Positions 23,981 through 32,842 of a stretch of 64,000 nt of DNA are shown here, piece by piece. Position numbers and translations under genes: made by a program. The stretch comes from Actinomyces trachealis. GTDB taxonomy: Bacteria > Actinomycetota > Actinomycetes > Actinomycetales > Actinomycetaceae. The stretch lies in the NCBI RefSeq assembly GCF_015711475.1, contig NZ_CP065027.1, positions 1,054,001 through 1,118,000 on the forward strand, read 5' to 3'. The notes under the pieces were generated by a model. That model had not been told where the DNA came from, made no database searches, and saw only the letters and a list, made by a program, of their open reading frames with translations. Within the stretch, counting starts at the first letter, position 1, and every line of letters begins with the position of its first letter.

Positions 23981-24017
23981 GCTTGCGGCACTACCAGGTG
24001 CCTATAGGCAGGTGTGA

Positions 24018-24081
24018 TCACAGTTCTGCGTGCCCGAGAACACTGACCAAACTGTGACTTAGGTCCGCGTGCTACTAATAC
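24018..24081 (+). promoter_or_regulatory. Candidate suf promoter with SufR operator
   Basis: The inverted repeat TCACAGTT (24018-24025) and AACTGTGA (24050-24057) has arm centres 32 bases apart. A nested ACACT(N8)TGTGA (24040-24057) resembles the ACACT/TGTGA-type repeat reported for mycobacterial SufR, although the spacing differs. The right arm overlaps a possible -35 box TGTGAC (24053-24058), followed by a 17-base spacer and TAATAC (24076-24081). A repressor bound here would block the promoter, which fits autoregulation by SufR. Confidence 0.5.
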
Positions 24082-24168
24082 GGCACAATAATCTTCGCTA
24101 AAGTGATCCCCGTGTGGTCGGACCACCCTCAAGGTCACCACCAGTGCCGTGCTAGGAAGGGAGCCAGG

Positions 24169-24900
24169 ATGAACGTCACCGACGACGCCTCTACCAGGGC
24201 CCGTGTCCTTGAGCTGATTGTGGAGAAGGGTCCGATCTCCGCCGCTCAGTTGGCCAAGGTTTTGTCCCTCACGCCGGCAGCGGTACGCCGCCACATAACG
24301 GCCCTGGAGGAGAATCGCGAGATCCAGGTGCATCAGGTCAACAGCAGTGGCAAGCGTGGGCGCGGCAGGCCAGCCCGGCATTACGTCGCCACCTCAGCCG
24401 CTCGTACCAACCTGGGTGATGGCTACTCCGAGCTTGCCTCCAGAGCCCTGTCCTACCTGTCACAGGTGGCGGGAGACAAAGCCGTGGACTCCTTCGCCGC
24501 TGCCCGGGGACGGGACCTGGAACGCCGCTACACCACCATCGTTGAGGCTGCCGGGCCACACCCGGCGGACCGGGCTCGTGCCCTGGCAGACGCCCTGAGC
24601 CTGGACGGCTACGCCGCCACCATCCGCGACGTGGGCGACGGAACCTTCGCCATACAGCTCTGCCAGGGACACTGCCCCGTGCGCGACGTCGCTGGCCAGT
24701 TCCATGAACTCTGTGACGCCGAGACCGGCGCCTTCTCCCGCCTCCTCGGTGTTCCCGTGCAACGCCTGGCCACCCTGGCCGGAGGGGAGCATGTCTGCAC
24801 CACGCACGTCCCCATCGCCATGCCCCGTCTGCGCAAGCGCGCCGCGCGGGTCGTGGCGGACAGCCGGGCCACCCGGCCCCCTCGATCGGAAGGAAACTGA
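24169..24900 (+). CDS. sufR: Fe-S-sensing transcriptional repressor SufR
   Basis: Winged-helix regulator expected to sense Fe-S status and repress the suf operon it heads. The helix-turn-helix lies at about residues 15-60 ([20 protein letters not shown]), with the wing '[12 protein letters not shown]' after it. The C-terminal domain carries cysteines at positions 165, 169, 182 and 210 (CQGHC...C...C), the arrangement that binds the 2Fe-2S/4Fe-4S cluster in SufR proteins. I use the ATG at 24169, which has AGGAAGGGA upstream, rather than the earlier in-frame GTG at 24103. Its stop overlaps the sufB ATG (ATGA). Confidence 0.9.
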   Translation: MNVTDDASTRARVLELIVEKGPISAAQLAKVLSLTPAAVRRHITALEENREIQVHQVNSSGKRGRGRPARHYVATSAARTNLGDGYSELASRALSYLSQVAGDKAVDSFAAARGRDLERRYTTIVEAAGPHPADRARALADALSLDGYAATIRDVGDGTFAIQLCQGHCPVRDVAGQFHELCDAETGAFSRLLGVPVQRLATLAGGEHVCTTHVPIAMPRLRKRAARVVADSRATRPPRSEGN

Positions 24901-26336
24901 TGACCTCACCCACCACGGAGGCCACCCGCAGCGACGACGAGATCATCGAGTCGATCTCTGCCACCTACGACTTTGGCTGGCACGACTCTGACGCTGCCGG
25001 TGCCCAGGCCAAGCGTGGCCTAAATGAGGACATTGTCAGGGAGATCTCCGCCATCAAGGGCGAGCCCGAGTGGATGCTCGCCAAGCGGCTCAAGGCCTAC
25101 GAGATCTTCGAGCGCAAACCCATGCCCAACTGGGGTGTGGACCTCAGCCATCTCGACATGGATGCCGTCAAATACTATGTGCGCGCCACCGACCGTCCCG
25201 CCAACTCCTGGGACGACCTGCCCGAGGACATCAAAACTACTTACGATCGCATCGGCATCCCGGAGGCTGAGCGCGCCCGATTGGTGGCTGGGGTCGCCGC
25301 TCAGTACGAGTCCGAGGTGGTCTACCACCAGATCCGTGAGGACCTGTCAGAGCAAGGCGTGATCTTCCTGGACACCGACACCGCGCTCAAGGAACAGCCG
25401 GAGTTGATGCGCGAGTATTTCGGCTCCGTGGTACCCGCCGGGGACAACAAGTTCGCGGCCCTGAACACCGCTGTGTGGTCTGGTGGCTCCTTCATCTACA
25501 TCCCCAAGGGCGTCCACGTGGAGATCCCGCTGCAGGCTTACTTCCGCATCAACACGGAGAACATGGGGCAGTTTGAGCGGACCCTGATCATCGCTGACGA
25601 AGACTCCTATGTGCACTACGTCGAAGGTTGCACTGCCCCTATCTACTCCTCCGACTCCCTGCACTCGGCCATCGTGGAGATCATCGTCAAGAAGAACGCC
25701 CGCGTCCGCTACACCACGATCCAGAACTGGTCCAACAACGTCTACAACCTGGTCACCCAGCGCGCCACCTGCGAGGAGGGCGCCACCATGGAGTGGATCG
25801 ACGGGAACATCGGCTCCAAGCGCAATATGAAGTACCCCGCCGTTTTCCTCATGGGCCCCCACGCCCGTGGGGAGGCGCTGTCTATTGCCTTCGCCGGGGC
25901 CGGGCAGCACCAGGACACCGGAGCCAAGATGGTTCACATGGCACCCCACACCTCCAGCCATATCGTCTCCAAGTCGATCGCCCGTCACGGCGGCCGCTCT
26001 GGCTACCGGGGCCTGGTGCAGGTGATGAAAAACGCCCGCCATTCCAAGTCAAACGTGCTGTGCGACGCGCTGCTGGTGGACGAGATCTCCCGCTCTGACA
26101 CCTACCCCTATGTGGATGTACGCACTGATGACGTCGAGATGGGCCACGAGGCCACCGTCTCCAAGGTCAGTGCCGACCAGCTCTTCTACCTCATGCAGCG
26201 CGGGCTCACCGAGACCGAGGCCATGGCCACGATCGTGCGCGGCTTCGTGGAGCCGATCGCCCGTGAGCTGCCCATGGAGTACGCCCTGGAGCTGAACCGC
26301 CTGATCGAGTTGCAGATGGAGAACTCCGTGGGCTGA
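24900..26336 (+). CDS. sufB: Fe-S cluster assembly scaffold protein SufB
   Basis: Core of the SufBC2D scaffold on which Fe-S clusters are assembled. The 478-aa sequence is highly conserved: '[19 protein letters not shown]' near residue 80, '[18 protein letters not shown]' near 200, 'HYVEGCTAP' with the conserved cysteine near 245, and '[21 protein letters not shown]'. No intein is present, unlike the mycobacterial SufB. GGAAGGA lies about 6 bases before the ATG, so initiation does not depend only on coupling to sufR. Confidence 0.97.
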   Translation: MTSPTTEATRSDDEIIESISATYDFGWHDSDAAGAQAKRGLNEDIVREISAIKGEPEWMLAKRLKAYEIFERKPMPNWGVDLSHLDMDAVKYYVRATDRPANSWDDLPEDIKTTYDRIGIPEAERARLVAGVAAQYESEVVYHQIREDLSEQGVIFLDTDTALKEQPELMREYFGSVVPAGDNKFAALNTAVWSGGSFIYIPKGVHVEIPLQAYFRINTENMGQFERTLIIADEDSYVHYVEGCTAPIYSSDSLHSAIVEIIVKKNARVRYTTIQNWSNNVYNLVTQRATCEEGATMEWIDGNIGSKRNMKYPAVFLMGPHARGEALSIAFAGAGQHQDTGAKMVHMAPHTSSHIVSKSIARHGGRSGYRGLVQVMKNARHSKSNVLCDALLVDEISRSDTYPYVDVRTDDVEMGHEATVSKVSADQLFYLMQRGLTETEAMATIVRGFVEPIARELPMEYALELNRLIELQMENSVG

Positions 26337-26404
26337 CCCGGCCTCCAGCATCCTCTAAAACCACAGACCCAACCACGCTGGCACCAGCCAGCACAGGAGC
26401 ACCC

Positions 26405-27661
26405 ATGCCTGAACTGTCCACCGACCACTCGGCGGCAACGCTCACCGGCGCCCACTCCCACGGTCAGCGCGCCTACACCGCCTCCCGTGCCGACCGCCTC
26501 ACCTCCTTCAATCCCCAGGACATCCCCGTTCCGGGTGGCCGTGAGGAGGAGTGGCGCTTCACCCCCATGAAACGCTTCGCGCCCCTGTTCAACCTGGAGG
26601 CTGTCCAGGCTGCTACCGCGCAGGTCGACGCCGTGCAGCTCAGCCTCCCTGAGCTGGCTGGTGTCACCGTGGAGACCGTTAGCCGTGACGACGCCCGTGT
26701 AGGCACCGTGGGTGCGCCCATAGACCGCACCGGAGTGGTTGCCTGGGCTGCCAGCCAGCAGGCCACCGTCATCACCCTGACCAAGGGCGCTCAGCTGCAG
26801 CAGGCCTTGCGTGTGGCCGTCAAGGGCACAGACACCATGACTGACGGCGCCTGGCTCGCCCCTACCGCACAGCACGTCCTGCTGCGCGCTGAGCCCGGTT
26901 CCAAAGGCACCGTCATCCTGGAGCACACTGGTTCTGCCGCCCTGACCCAGACCGTGGAGGTCGTGGTCACTGCGGGTGCCGAGCTCACCCTAGTCAGTGT
27001 TCAGGACTGGGAAGACGCCGCCGTGCACGCCTCCAACCACCGAGTGCGAGTGGAGGGACGCGGCACGCTCAAGCACGTCGTCGTCTCCCTGGGCGGGGAC
27101 GTGCGCATTTGCGCTGATTTTGGTTACGTCGGCGAAGGCGGCCACGTGGACTCCTACGGCGTCTACTTCACCGACGCCGGACAGCACCAGGAGCACCGCC
27201 CCTACGTGGCCCACACCGAGCCGCACTGCTACTCGCGTGTGACCTACAAGGGGGCACTCCAGGGTGATGGCGCCCACGCCGTATGGGTGGGAGATTGCCT
27301 GATCGGCGCCGCCGCCCGCGGCACCGACACCTACGAACTCAACCGCAACCTGGTGCTCACTGAAGGTGCCAAAGCCGACTCGGTGCCCAACCTTGAGATC
27401 GAGAACGGCAACATCGAGGGCGCCGGTCACGCCAGCGCCACCGGCCGCTTTGACGACGAGCAGCTGTTCTACCTGCGCTCCCGCGGTATTCCGGAGATGG
27501 AGGCACGCCGCCTAGTGGTGCTTGGTTTCTTCAACGAGATTGTGCAGGAGATCGGTGTACCCGAGGTGGAGGAGACGCTCATGGCAGCCATCGAACGCGA
27601 CCTGGCCCTCACTGGGCTGGTCCCCGCCAATGCGGCAGCCGACGCACCCACGCAAGTTTGA
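26405..27661 (+). CDS. sufD: Fe-S cluster assembly protein SufD
   Basis: Partner of SufB in the SufBC2D complex, a right-handed beta-helix protein. Seen: 'REEEWRFTPMKRF' near residue 45, 'VSLGGDVRICADFGYVGEGGH', 'HCYSRVTYKGALQGDGAHAVWVG' split across the beta-helix, and the C-terminal 'QLFYLRSRGIPEMEAR' with the conserved 'GFFNEI'. The histidine following 'AG' (AGQHQEHRP) corresponds to the SufD residue implicated at the SufB-SufD interface. 418 aa, of normal length. A 68-base gap separates it from sufB; an AGGAG motif precedes the ATG. Confidence 0.95.
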   Translation: MPELSTDHSAATLTGAHSHGQRAYTASRADRLTSFNPQDIPVPGGREEEWRFTPMKRFAPLFNLEAVQAATAQVDAVQLSLPELAGVTVETVSRDDARVGTVGAPIDRTGVVAWAASQQATVITLTKGAQLQQALRVAVKGTDTMTDGAWLAPTAQHVLLRAEPGSKGTVILEHTGSAALTQTVEVVVTAGAELTLVSVQDWEDAAVHASNHRVRVEGRGTLKHVVVSLGGDVRICADFGYVGEGGHVDSYGVYFTDAGQHQEHRPYVAHTEPHCYSRVTYKGALQGDGAHAVWVGDCLIGAAARGTDTYELNRNLVLTEGAKADSVPNLEIENGNIEGAGHASATGRFDDEQLFYLRSRGIPEMEARRLVVLGFFNEIVQEIGVPEVEETLMAAIERDLALTGLVPANAAADAPTQV

Positions 27662-27718
27662 GCCGCCCCCACACCACAGACTATTGTCCCACAAACACGA
27701 AAGACTCTGAAAAAACCT

Positions 27719-28468
27719 ATGAGTACTCTAGAGATCAAGAACCTCCACGTACAGGTCGCCACGAACGACGGCTCCAAACCCATTCTCAAAGGCGTCAACT
27801 TAACCATCGGCACCGGCGAGGTCCACGCGATCATGGGCCCCAACGGCTCAGGCAAGTCCACCCTGGCCTACTCCATCGCTGGCCACCCCGACTATGAGGT
27901 CACCGACGGTCAGGTCCTGCTCGACGGCGTCGACCTGCTGGAGATGAGCGTGGACGAGCGCGCCCGCGCCGGACTGTTCCTCGCCATGCAGTACCCCGTG
28001 GAGGTCCCGGGCGTCACTGTCGCGAACTTCCTGCGCACCGCCAAGACGGCCATCGACGGCAAGGCCCCCAAGGTCCGCTCCTGGGTCAGCGAGGTCAAGG
28101 GCGCTATGGAGCGCCTGCGCATGGACGAGTCCTTCTCCCAGCGTGACGTCAACACCGGCTTCTCCGGCGGTGAGAAGAAGCGCTTCGAGATCCTCCAGAT
28201 GGAGCTGCTGGCGCCCCGCTTCGCTGTGCTCGACGAGACCGACTCGGGTCTCGATGTCGACGCCTTGCGCATCGTCGCCGAGGGCGTCAACCGCCTGCAC
28301 GAGACCTCCGACGCCGGCTTCCTCCTCATCACCCACTACACGCGCATCCTGCGCTACATCAAGCCCAGCCACGTGCATGTCTTCGTTGACGGCCGCGTGG
28401 CCGAGCAGGGCGGGCCAGAGCTCGCCGACCGCCTGGAGGAGGAGGGCTACGACCGCTTCCTCAAGTGA
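27719..28468 (+). CDS. sufC: Fe-S cluster assembly ATPase SufC
   Basis: ABC-type ATPase powering the SufBCD scaffold. Walker A 'GPNGSGKSTLAYS' (about residues 40-52), signature 'FSGGEKKRFEILQM', Walker B 'FAVLDETDSGLDVDAL', and H-loop 'LLITHYTR'. SufC family traits include the ETDSGLD sequence. 249 aa, typical. The ribosome site is weak: an A-rich stretch (GAAAAAACCT) precedes the ATG. The codons are strongly biased to C-ending forms. Confidence 0.96.
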   Translation: MSTLEIKNLHVQVATNDGSKPILKGVNLTIGTGEVHAIMGPNGSGKSTLAYSIAGHPDYEVTDGQVLLDGVDLLEMSVDERARAGLFLAMQYPVEVPGVTVANFLRTAKTAIDGKAPKVRSWVSEVKGAMERLRMDESFSQRDVNTGFSGGEKKRFEILQMELLAPRFAVLDETDSGLDVDALRIVAEGVNRLHETSDAGFLLITHYTRILRYIKPSHVHVFVDGRVAEQGGPELADRLEEEGYDRFLK

Positions 28469-28596
28469 GGTCCGGGCCGGGAGGAGGCCGTCCTCCCGAC
28501 CCACCCCACCTGAGGCGGCCCGTCCCTTAACGCCCGGGTCCGGCACCTCCGGTCCCGCGCACCTTCGGCCCGACCACCAGTGGAGGCACCACGTCC
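28469..28596 (+). other. sufC-sufS intergenic gap with hairpin
   Basis: A 128-base gap, the largest inside the suf operon. It contains GGGAGGAGGCCGTCCTCCC (about 28480-28498), able to form a 6-bp stem. It could attenuate or protect transcripts between the scaffold genes and the sulfur-donor genes. No frame with coding character is seen. Confidence 0.4.
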
Positions 28597-29937
28597 ATGA
28601 GCCAGCTCAGTGCAGCTAAGCCCCTGACTGAGGCTGAGGTCGCCGCCGTGCGCGCCGACTTCCCCTACCTCACCCGCCCTGCGCGCGGTGGGCGCGAGCT
28701 CGCCTACCTTGACTGGGGCGCCACCAGCCAGAAACCGGCCTGCGTCATCGAGCGCGAGGCCGAGTTCTACCGGATGAGCAACGGTGCCGCGGGTCGCTCC
28801 ACCTACCAGATCGCCGACGAGGCCACGGCCGCCTGGGATGACGCCCACGAGGACGTCGCCGCCCTCGTCGGTGCCCGCGCCGACCAGATCGTCTTCACCA
28901 AGAACGCCACCGAGGCCGTCAACCTCGTGGCCCTGGCCATCGCCCACGCCAGCGCAGGGCGTCCCGCCGCCCGCGGTGGCGCCGGAGCCGACGCCGGGGA
29001 CCCCGCGCGCAGCCTGATTCTGGGCGAGGGCGACGAGGTGGTGGTCTCCCGCGCTGAGCACCACGCCAACCTCGTGCCCTGGCAGGAGCTGTGCGCTCGC
29101 ACCGGCGCGCGCCTGCGCTGGCTCGACCTCACCCCGGACGGGCGCGTCGATGCCGACGCTGAGGCGGTGGCCCGCGTCGTCACCGAGCGCACCCGCGTCA
29201 TCGCGCTCACGCACGCCTCCAATGTCACCGGCGCGCTCACCCCCCTGGATGACGTCCTCGCGGCCGCGCGTGCTGTCAGCGCCCTGGTCCTGCTGGACAC
29301 CTGCCAGTCCGGCGCGCATGTGCCCCTCGACTTCGCCGCGCTCAGCGCCGCCGGAGTCGACGCCATGGTGCTGTCCAGCCACAAGATGCTCGGTCCCACC
29401 GGCATCGGTGCCCTCGTGGCCACCGAAGAGCTGCTTGAGGCCATGCCCCCAGTCCTCACCGGTGGCTCCATGATCGAGGTCGTCACCATGGAGTCCTCGA
29501 CCTACATGTCGGGCCCCGCCCGCTTCGAGGCCGGCTCCCAGCCCCTGGCTCAGGCTGCCGGCTGGTCCACCGCCGTCGGCTACCTTGCCTCGCTGGGGCT
29601 GGAGCGCCTGCACGCGGGGGAGCAGCTCCTGACGCAGCGGGTCCTGGACGGGCTCGCCACCGTCACGGGGGTGCGGGTCCTGGGGCCCACGGATATCACT
29701 GACCGGCTGGGTGTTGTCGCCTTCGCCGTCGATGGCGTCCACCCGCACGACGTCGGGCAGGTGCTCGATGCCGCGGGCGTGGCTGTGCGCACCGGGCACC
29801 ACTGCGCCCAGCCGATCCACGCCGCCTTCGGGGTCCACGCCTCCTCGCGCGTATCCTTCGGGCCGACGACGACCCCCGGGGAGATCGACCGTTTCCTCCA
29901 GGCCGTTGACTCCGTCCGCTCCTACTTCGGAAGGTGA
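28597..29937 (+). CDS. sufS: Cysteine desulfurase SufS
   Basis: PLP-dependent enzyme that takes sulfur from cysteine and hands it to SufU. The PLP lysine is in 'SSHKMLGPTGIG' (Lys263). The catalytic cysteine is in 'VRTGHHCAQP' (Cys403), placed on a short loop as in group II desulfurases. Other landmarks are 'ALTHASNVTGAL' and 'LDTCQSGAHVPLDF'. At 446 aa it is longer than the usual about 410; the extra length is an A/G-rich insertion near residues 123-147 (AARGGAGADAGDPAR). A GGAGG motif lies about 10 bases upstream of the ATG. Its stop overlaps the region of the sufU start. Confidence 0.95.
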   Translation: MSQLSAAKPLTEAEVAAVRADFPYLTRPARGGRELAYLDWGATSQKPACVIEREAEFYRMSNGAAGRSTYQIADEATAAWDDAHEDVAALVGARADQIVFTKNATEAVNLVALAIAHASAGRPAARGGAGADAGDPARSLILGEGDEVVVSRAEHHANLVPWQELCARTGARLRWLDLTPDGRVDADAEAVARVVTERTRVIALTHASNVTGALTPLDDVLAAARAVSALVLLDTCQSGAHVPLDFAALSAAGVDAMVLSSHKMLGPTGIGALVATEELLEAMPPVLTGGSMIEVVTMESSTYMSGPARFEAGSQPLAQAAGWSTAVGYLASLGLERLHAGEQLLTQRVLDGLATVTGVRVLGPTDITDRLGVVAFAVDGVHPHDVGQVLDAAGVAVRTGHHCAQPIHAAFGVHASSRVSFGPTTTPGEIDRFLQAVDSVRSYFGR

Positions 29938-29939
29938 GC

Positions 29940-30407
29940 ATGAACGACCTCGATCAGCTCTACCAGCAGGTCATCCTCGACCACTCGCGCGAGCGCCACG
30001 GCGTCGGCGCGCTCACCGACCCGCACGCCCAGTCCCACCAGGTCAACCCCACTTGTGGGGACGAGGTCACCCTCGGTGTCAGGATCGTGGACGGGCGCGT
30101 CGAGGCTGTTGGCTGGGAAGGGGACGGCTGCTCCATCTCCCAGGCCTCGATCTCCATCATGCACGACCTCGTTGACGGTGCGGACCTTGAGACGGTCGCT
30201 CGCCTGGAGCGGGAGTTCAACACGCTCATGCACTCGCGCGGCAGGGGCGTGGACGAGGCGATCCTGGACGACCTAGAGGACGCCGCCGCCTTCGAGGGGA
30301 CCTCGAAGTACCCCAACCGCGTCAAGTGCGCCCTGCTGGGGTGGATGGCGCTCAAGGACGCCCTCGCCCAGGCCGGTGTCGCCCTGCCGGAGGCAGACGG
30401 CGCGTGA
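29940..30407 (+). CDS. sufU: SUF sulfur-transfer protein SufU
   Basis: Zinc-containing partner that accepts sulfur from SufS. The three conserved cysteines are Cys39 (CGDEV), Cys64 (GCSISQAS) and Cys130 (KCALLGW), with the aspartate in 'CGDEVTL' as the fourth zinc ligand. The 17-19 residue insertion between the second and third cysteines typical of SufU over IscU is present. A GTG at 29934 overlaps the sufS stop, but GGAAGG (29929-29934) is correctly spaced only for the ATG at 29940, so I start there. Length is 155 aa. Confidence 0.93.
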   Translation: MNDLDQLYQQVILDHSRERHGVGALTDPHAQSHQVNPTCGDEVTLGVRIVDGRVEAVGWEGDGCSISQASISIMHDLVDGADLETVARLEREFNTLMHSRGRGVDEAILDDLEDAAAFEGTSKYPNRVKCALLGWMALKDALAQAGVALPEADGA

Positions 30408-30473
30408 GCGCCCCTGACCGTTCGGGTTGGCCTGCGCCATACTGCCCATAGACCACCACTGTGAGGAGAACCC

Positions 30474-30860
30474 ATGAGTGAGACCACCGCCCCGGGACCC
30501 GTCAGGACCGACAACCCGATGGCCGCCCAGCACGTGCCCGCTGCCCCCGCTGAGGTCGACGTCGCCGCGGTCGAGGAGGCGCTGCGCGACGTCATCGACC
30601 CCGAGCTCGGCATCAACGTCGTCGACCTCGGCCTGCTCTACGGCGTCAACATCGAGCCGGACGGCACCGTCGTGCTCGACATGACGCTGACGACGGCGGC
30701 CTGCCCGCTGACCGACGTCATCGAGGAGCAGGCTGCCCAGGCTCTGGCCCTCATTGCGGACAACGTGCGCATCCAGTGGGTGTGGCTGCCGCCGTGGGGC
30801 CCGGACAAGATCACCCCCGAGGGCCGCGAGCAGCTGCGGGCGCTGGGCTTCAACGTCTAG
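30474..30860 (+). CDS. sufT: SufT-like MIP18/DUF59 Fe-S assembly protein
   Basis: A 128-aa protein whose core is the MIP18 (DUF59) domain: 'VEEALRDVIDPELGINVVDL' then 'GLLYGVNIEPDGTVVLDM' and the conserved cysteine in 'TTAACPLTDVIEEQ'. In Actinobacteria and Firmicutes SufT closes the suf operon and helps maturation of Fe-S proteins. The first about 25 residues are low-complexity. GTGAGGAG precedes the ATG. It converges with the minus-strand flavodoxin gene only 15 bases away. Confidence 0.9.
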   Translation: MSETTAPGPVRTDNPMAAQHVPAAPAEVDVAAVEEALRDVIDPELGINVVDLGLLYGVNIEPDGTVVLDMTLTTAACPLTDVIEEQAAQALALIADNVRIQWVWLPPWGPDKITPEGREQLRALGFNV

Positions 30861-30875
30861 GCGGGGTGCAGCGCC

Positions 30876-31394
30876 TCAGCGCGCGTCCTGGCCGGACAGC
30901 CCCTGGACCGGGGTGTGCCCCCAGGCGCGCACCGCCGCCTGCTCACCGTCGGCCAGGGGCCCCTGGAACGAGGAGACGAGGAAGCTGTGGCAGGCCACGT
31001 CCGCCCGGCCGTGCACCCGGTGGAGCCGCTTGGCGGCGTCCTTGGCGGCTGACCCACTCAACCAGCTGCGCCCGGTGACAGTGTCGGCGGCCGCGAGGCG
31101 CACCGCAGGTGGGATCGTTGCCGCGTCCAGCCACTCGCGGATCCCGGTCGAGGGGGACGTCGGGGCGCCACGCTTGGCCGCCTGGGCCCGGCTGGCGGCC
31201 GAGGGCAGGCGCCGGTTGTGAGTGGGGGCGGCCAACACCAGCAGATCGAGGTCCTCGGGCAGCGCGCGGGGCGCGTCCGGGACCTCAAGGACCCGGGTAC
31301 TCACCCCCGCGCTGGTGAGCTCCTCGGCCAGGGACTGTGCCACGGCCCGGGTGGAGCCGAAACAGCTCTCGACGATGATGAGTGCGGTCGTCAC
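30876..31394 (-). CDS. Flavodoxin family protein
   Basis: A 172-aa flavodoxin-fold protein. The N-terminal phosphate-binding loop for FMN is 'LIIVESCFGSTRAVAQ' (about residues 5-20), followed by 'LDLLVLAAPTHNRRLPSAAS', which corresponds to the second FMN loop. The remainder ('DTVTGRSWLSGSAAKDAAK') is normal for an actinobacterial flavodoxin/flavin reductase group. It is not part of the suf operon, being on the opposite strand. Redox partners are unknown. Confidence 0.82.
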   Translation of the reverse strand: MTTALIIVESCFGSTRAVAQSLAEELTSAGVSTRVLEVPDAPRALPEDLDLLVLAAPTHNRRLPSAASRAQAAKRGAPTSPSTGIREWLDAATIPPAVRLAAADTVTGRSWLSGSAAKDAAKRLHRVHGRADVACHSFLVSSFQGPLADGEQAAVRAWGHTPVQGLSGQDAR

Positions 31395-31423
31395 GATGGT
31401 CCTCCTGTGTCATTGTCTGTCAT

Positions 31424-31818
31424 CTAGCGGGGTGATGACGGGGCGGCGGGGAACGGGCGCAGGTCACGCCGGTGTACGCCTGCCAGGCCCACCGCGACCC
31501 CGAGGAGGCCGAGGTCCAGCAGCCACAGGCTGCCGATGTGCCCGGCCTGGACGAAGGGTGCGGCGTCACGCACCTGGTGGCTGAGGTCGAGGACAGCACC
31601 GAGCTGGGTGATGCCGAAGCCGACGACCACCGGTGCCCAGGCCGACCCCGCACCCGGGGTACCAGGCCGTACAGGACACTGCTCCCCCCAGCCCACCGTC
31701 GCGGGCCACTGGCGCAGGACCAGGCGGACAGCGTCCTCGGGCCGTGTCCCCAGGTACTCGTCGCCGATGGCACCGGCCGCCAGGGCCGCAAGACTGAGGG
31801 AGGCCGCGGCCGCGAGAG
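31424..31818 (-). pseudogene. ABC transporter permease remnant (C-terminal part)
   Basis: Reading leftward, one frame gives hydrophobic segments resembling the C-terminal third of an ABC-2 type multidrug export permease: 'LAALAAGAIGDEYLG', 'VVVGFGITQLGAVLDL', then 'LLDLGLLGVAVGLAGVHRRDL' ending with the usual arginine-rich finish. Coherence jumps between frames near 31650-31690 (VLYGLVPRVR in one frame, WAPVVVGFG in another), indicating a frameshift. The upstream two thirds of the permease are missing, and the remnant is fused to the ATPase remnant at about 31818. Confidence 0.65.
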
Positions 31819-32196
31819 CTGACCGGACTCCACACACCGGCCGTCCTTGATGATGGTCACGGCCTCGCACAGACGGTCGACCTCCGCTCCGCCATGATGT
31901 GGCTCGACAGCAGCACCTTGCGCCCCTCGTCGGCGGCCTGGCGCATCGCGCGCAGGACGACCTCCGACTGCAGCGGGTCCGGGCCCAGCACCCGCACCGA
32001 TCCGCTGTCACGACGGTACATGCCCAGCAGCACGCGGATGGTGGTTGGTGGACTTGCCTGCTCCGTTGGGATCGAGGAAGCCGTGGACGGTGCCGCCCTC
32101 GACACGCAGGTCCAGCCCGTCCAGGGCGCGCAGGGAGCCGAAGGTTTTGACCAGGGCGCTGACGTCAATGGCGTACCTGGGAGGGTGAGTGGTCAT
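31815..32196 (-). pseudogene. ABC transporter ATP-binding protein remnant
   Basis: The start ([20 protein letters not shown]) and P-loop region ([12 protein letters not shown]) are clear, but the first P-loop glycine is aspartate. A 4-base insertion near 32040-32050 then shifts the frame; in the next frame the protein resumes as '[20 protein letters not shown]'. After 'GPDPLQSE' it jumps directly to 'AMRQAADEGRKVLLSSHIMAE', skipping the signature and Walker B, a loss of roughly 100 codons. A 5-base tandem duplication (CTCCG twice, 31882-31891) shifts the frame again before 'VTIIKDGRCVESG'. It is clearly non-functional as an ATPase. Confidence 0.8.
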
Positions 32197-32223
32197 GGCC
32201 CCAGGGAAAGGTGTGACGTCGCG

Positions 32224-32796
32224 TCACACGCAAGCGACTCTGGGGCGTGTCAGTGCCGCCACCGCTCGATGGCCTCGACCAGGTGCTGCGCCACGGCCTG
32301 CGTCGCGCGCGTAGCCGTCCGCCCGGGCCACGAGGCGGAACACGGACTCCACCATCGACACGTCGACTGAGCGCGCCATCTCACGCAGCTGCTCCGGCGT
32401 CAGGCTCCGCTCCAGGAGGTCGACGAGCATGTCGCGCTGTCGCGTCACCTCGGCCAGCCGCTCCTGGGCCCAGGCCAGGGCAGTACTCAGGTCGTCGACG
32501 ACGGCGCCCTGGCAGGCCTCCTCAGGGGAGCGGGGTGACGAAGTGCCCGCTTTAGTGCCCGCCTCAGCACCGGTGGGAGAGGCTGTGCCATCAAGCACAC
32601 GGCCGACGGCCTCAAGCGGGACGCCAGCCTGCGCCAGCCAGCGGATCCGCGAGAGCCGGGCCACGTGGCTGAGGTCGTAGTCCCGCCAGCCAGCCCGCTG
32701 GGCTGGCACCGGCAGCAGACCCAGGTGGTGGTAGTAGCGGACGGTGCGGACGGTGGTGCCGGTCAGGGCGGCGAGCTCGGCGACGCGCATGGGCAC
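32224..32796 (-). CDS. MerR family transcriptional regulator, frameshifted C-terminus
   Basis: The N-terminal winged helix is intact (RVAELAALTGTTVRTVRYYH, about residues 3-22, then 'LARSRI'-type wing residues), with a coiled coil near 105-140. From about residue 166 the sequence turns into arginine/glycine-rich noise. One base restored near 32297-32305 gives instead 'DAQAVAQHLVEAIERWRH' and a stop at 32250-32252, a far more natural ending, so I infer a one-base deletion late in the gene. It is probably the former regulator of the adjacent ABC exporter, which is also decayed. DNA binding may survive. Confidence 0.75.
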   Translation of the reverse strand: MPMRVAELAALTGTTVRTVRYYHHLGLLPVPAQRAGWRDYDLSHVARLSRIRWLAQAGVPLEAVGRVLDGTASPTGAEAGTKAGTSSPRSPEEACQGAVVDDLSTALAWAQERLAEVTRQRDMLVDLLERSLTPEQLREMARSVDVSMVESVFRLVARADGYARDAGRGAAPGRGHRAVAALTRPRVACV

Positions 32797-32842
32797 AGTG
32801 TGACCCGGTAGCAGTGCCCGGGCCCAGGCCGAGCGCGCCGAC

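Noticed and set aside
24900..26336. Intein in sufB, as in mycobacteria
   Set aside because: The gene is continuous at 478 codons, with no splicing-domain sequence.
28447..29838. 463-codon open frame antisense to sufS
   Set aside because: Typical shadow of a GC-rich gene; the plus-strand sufS has all catalytic residues.
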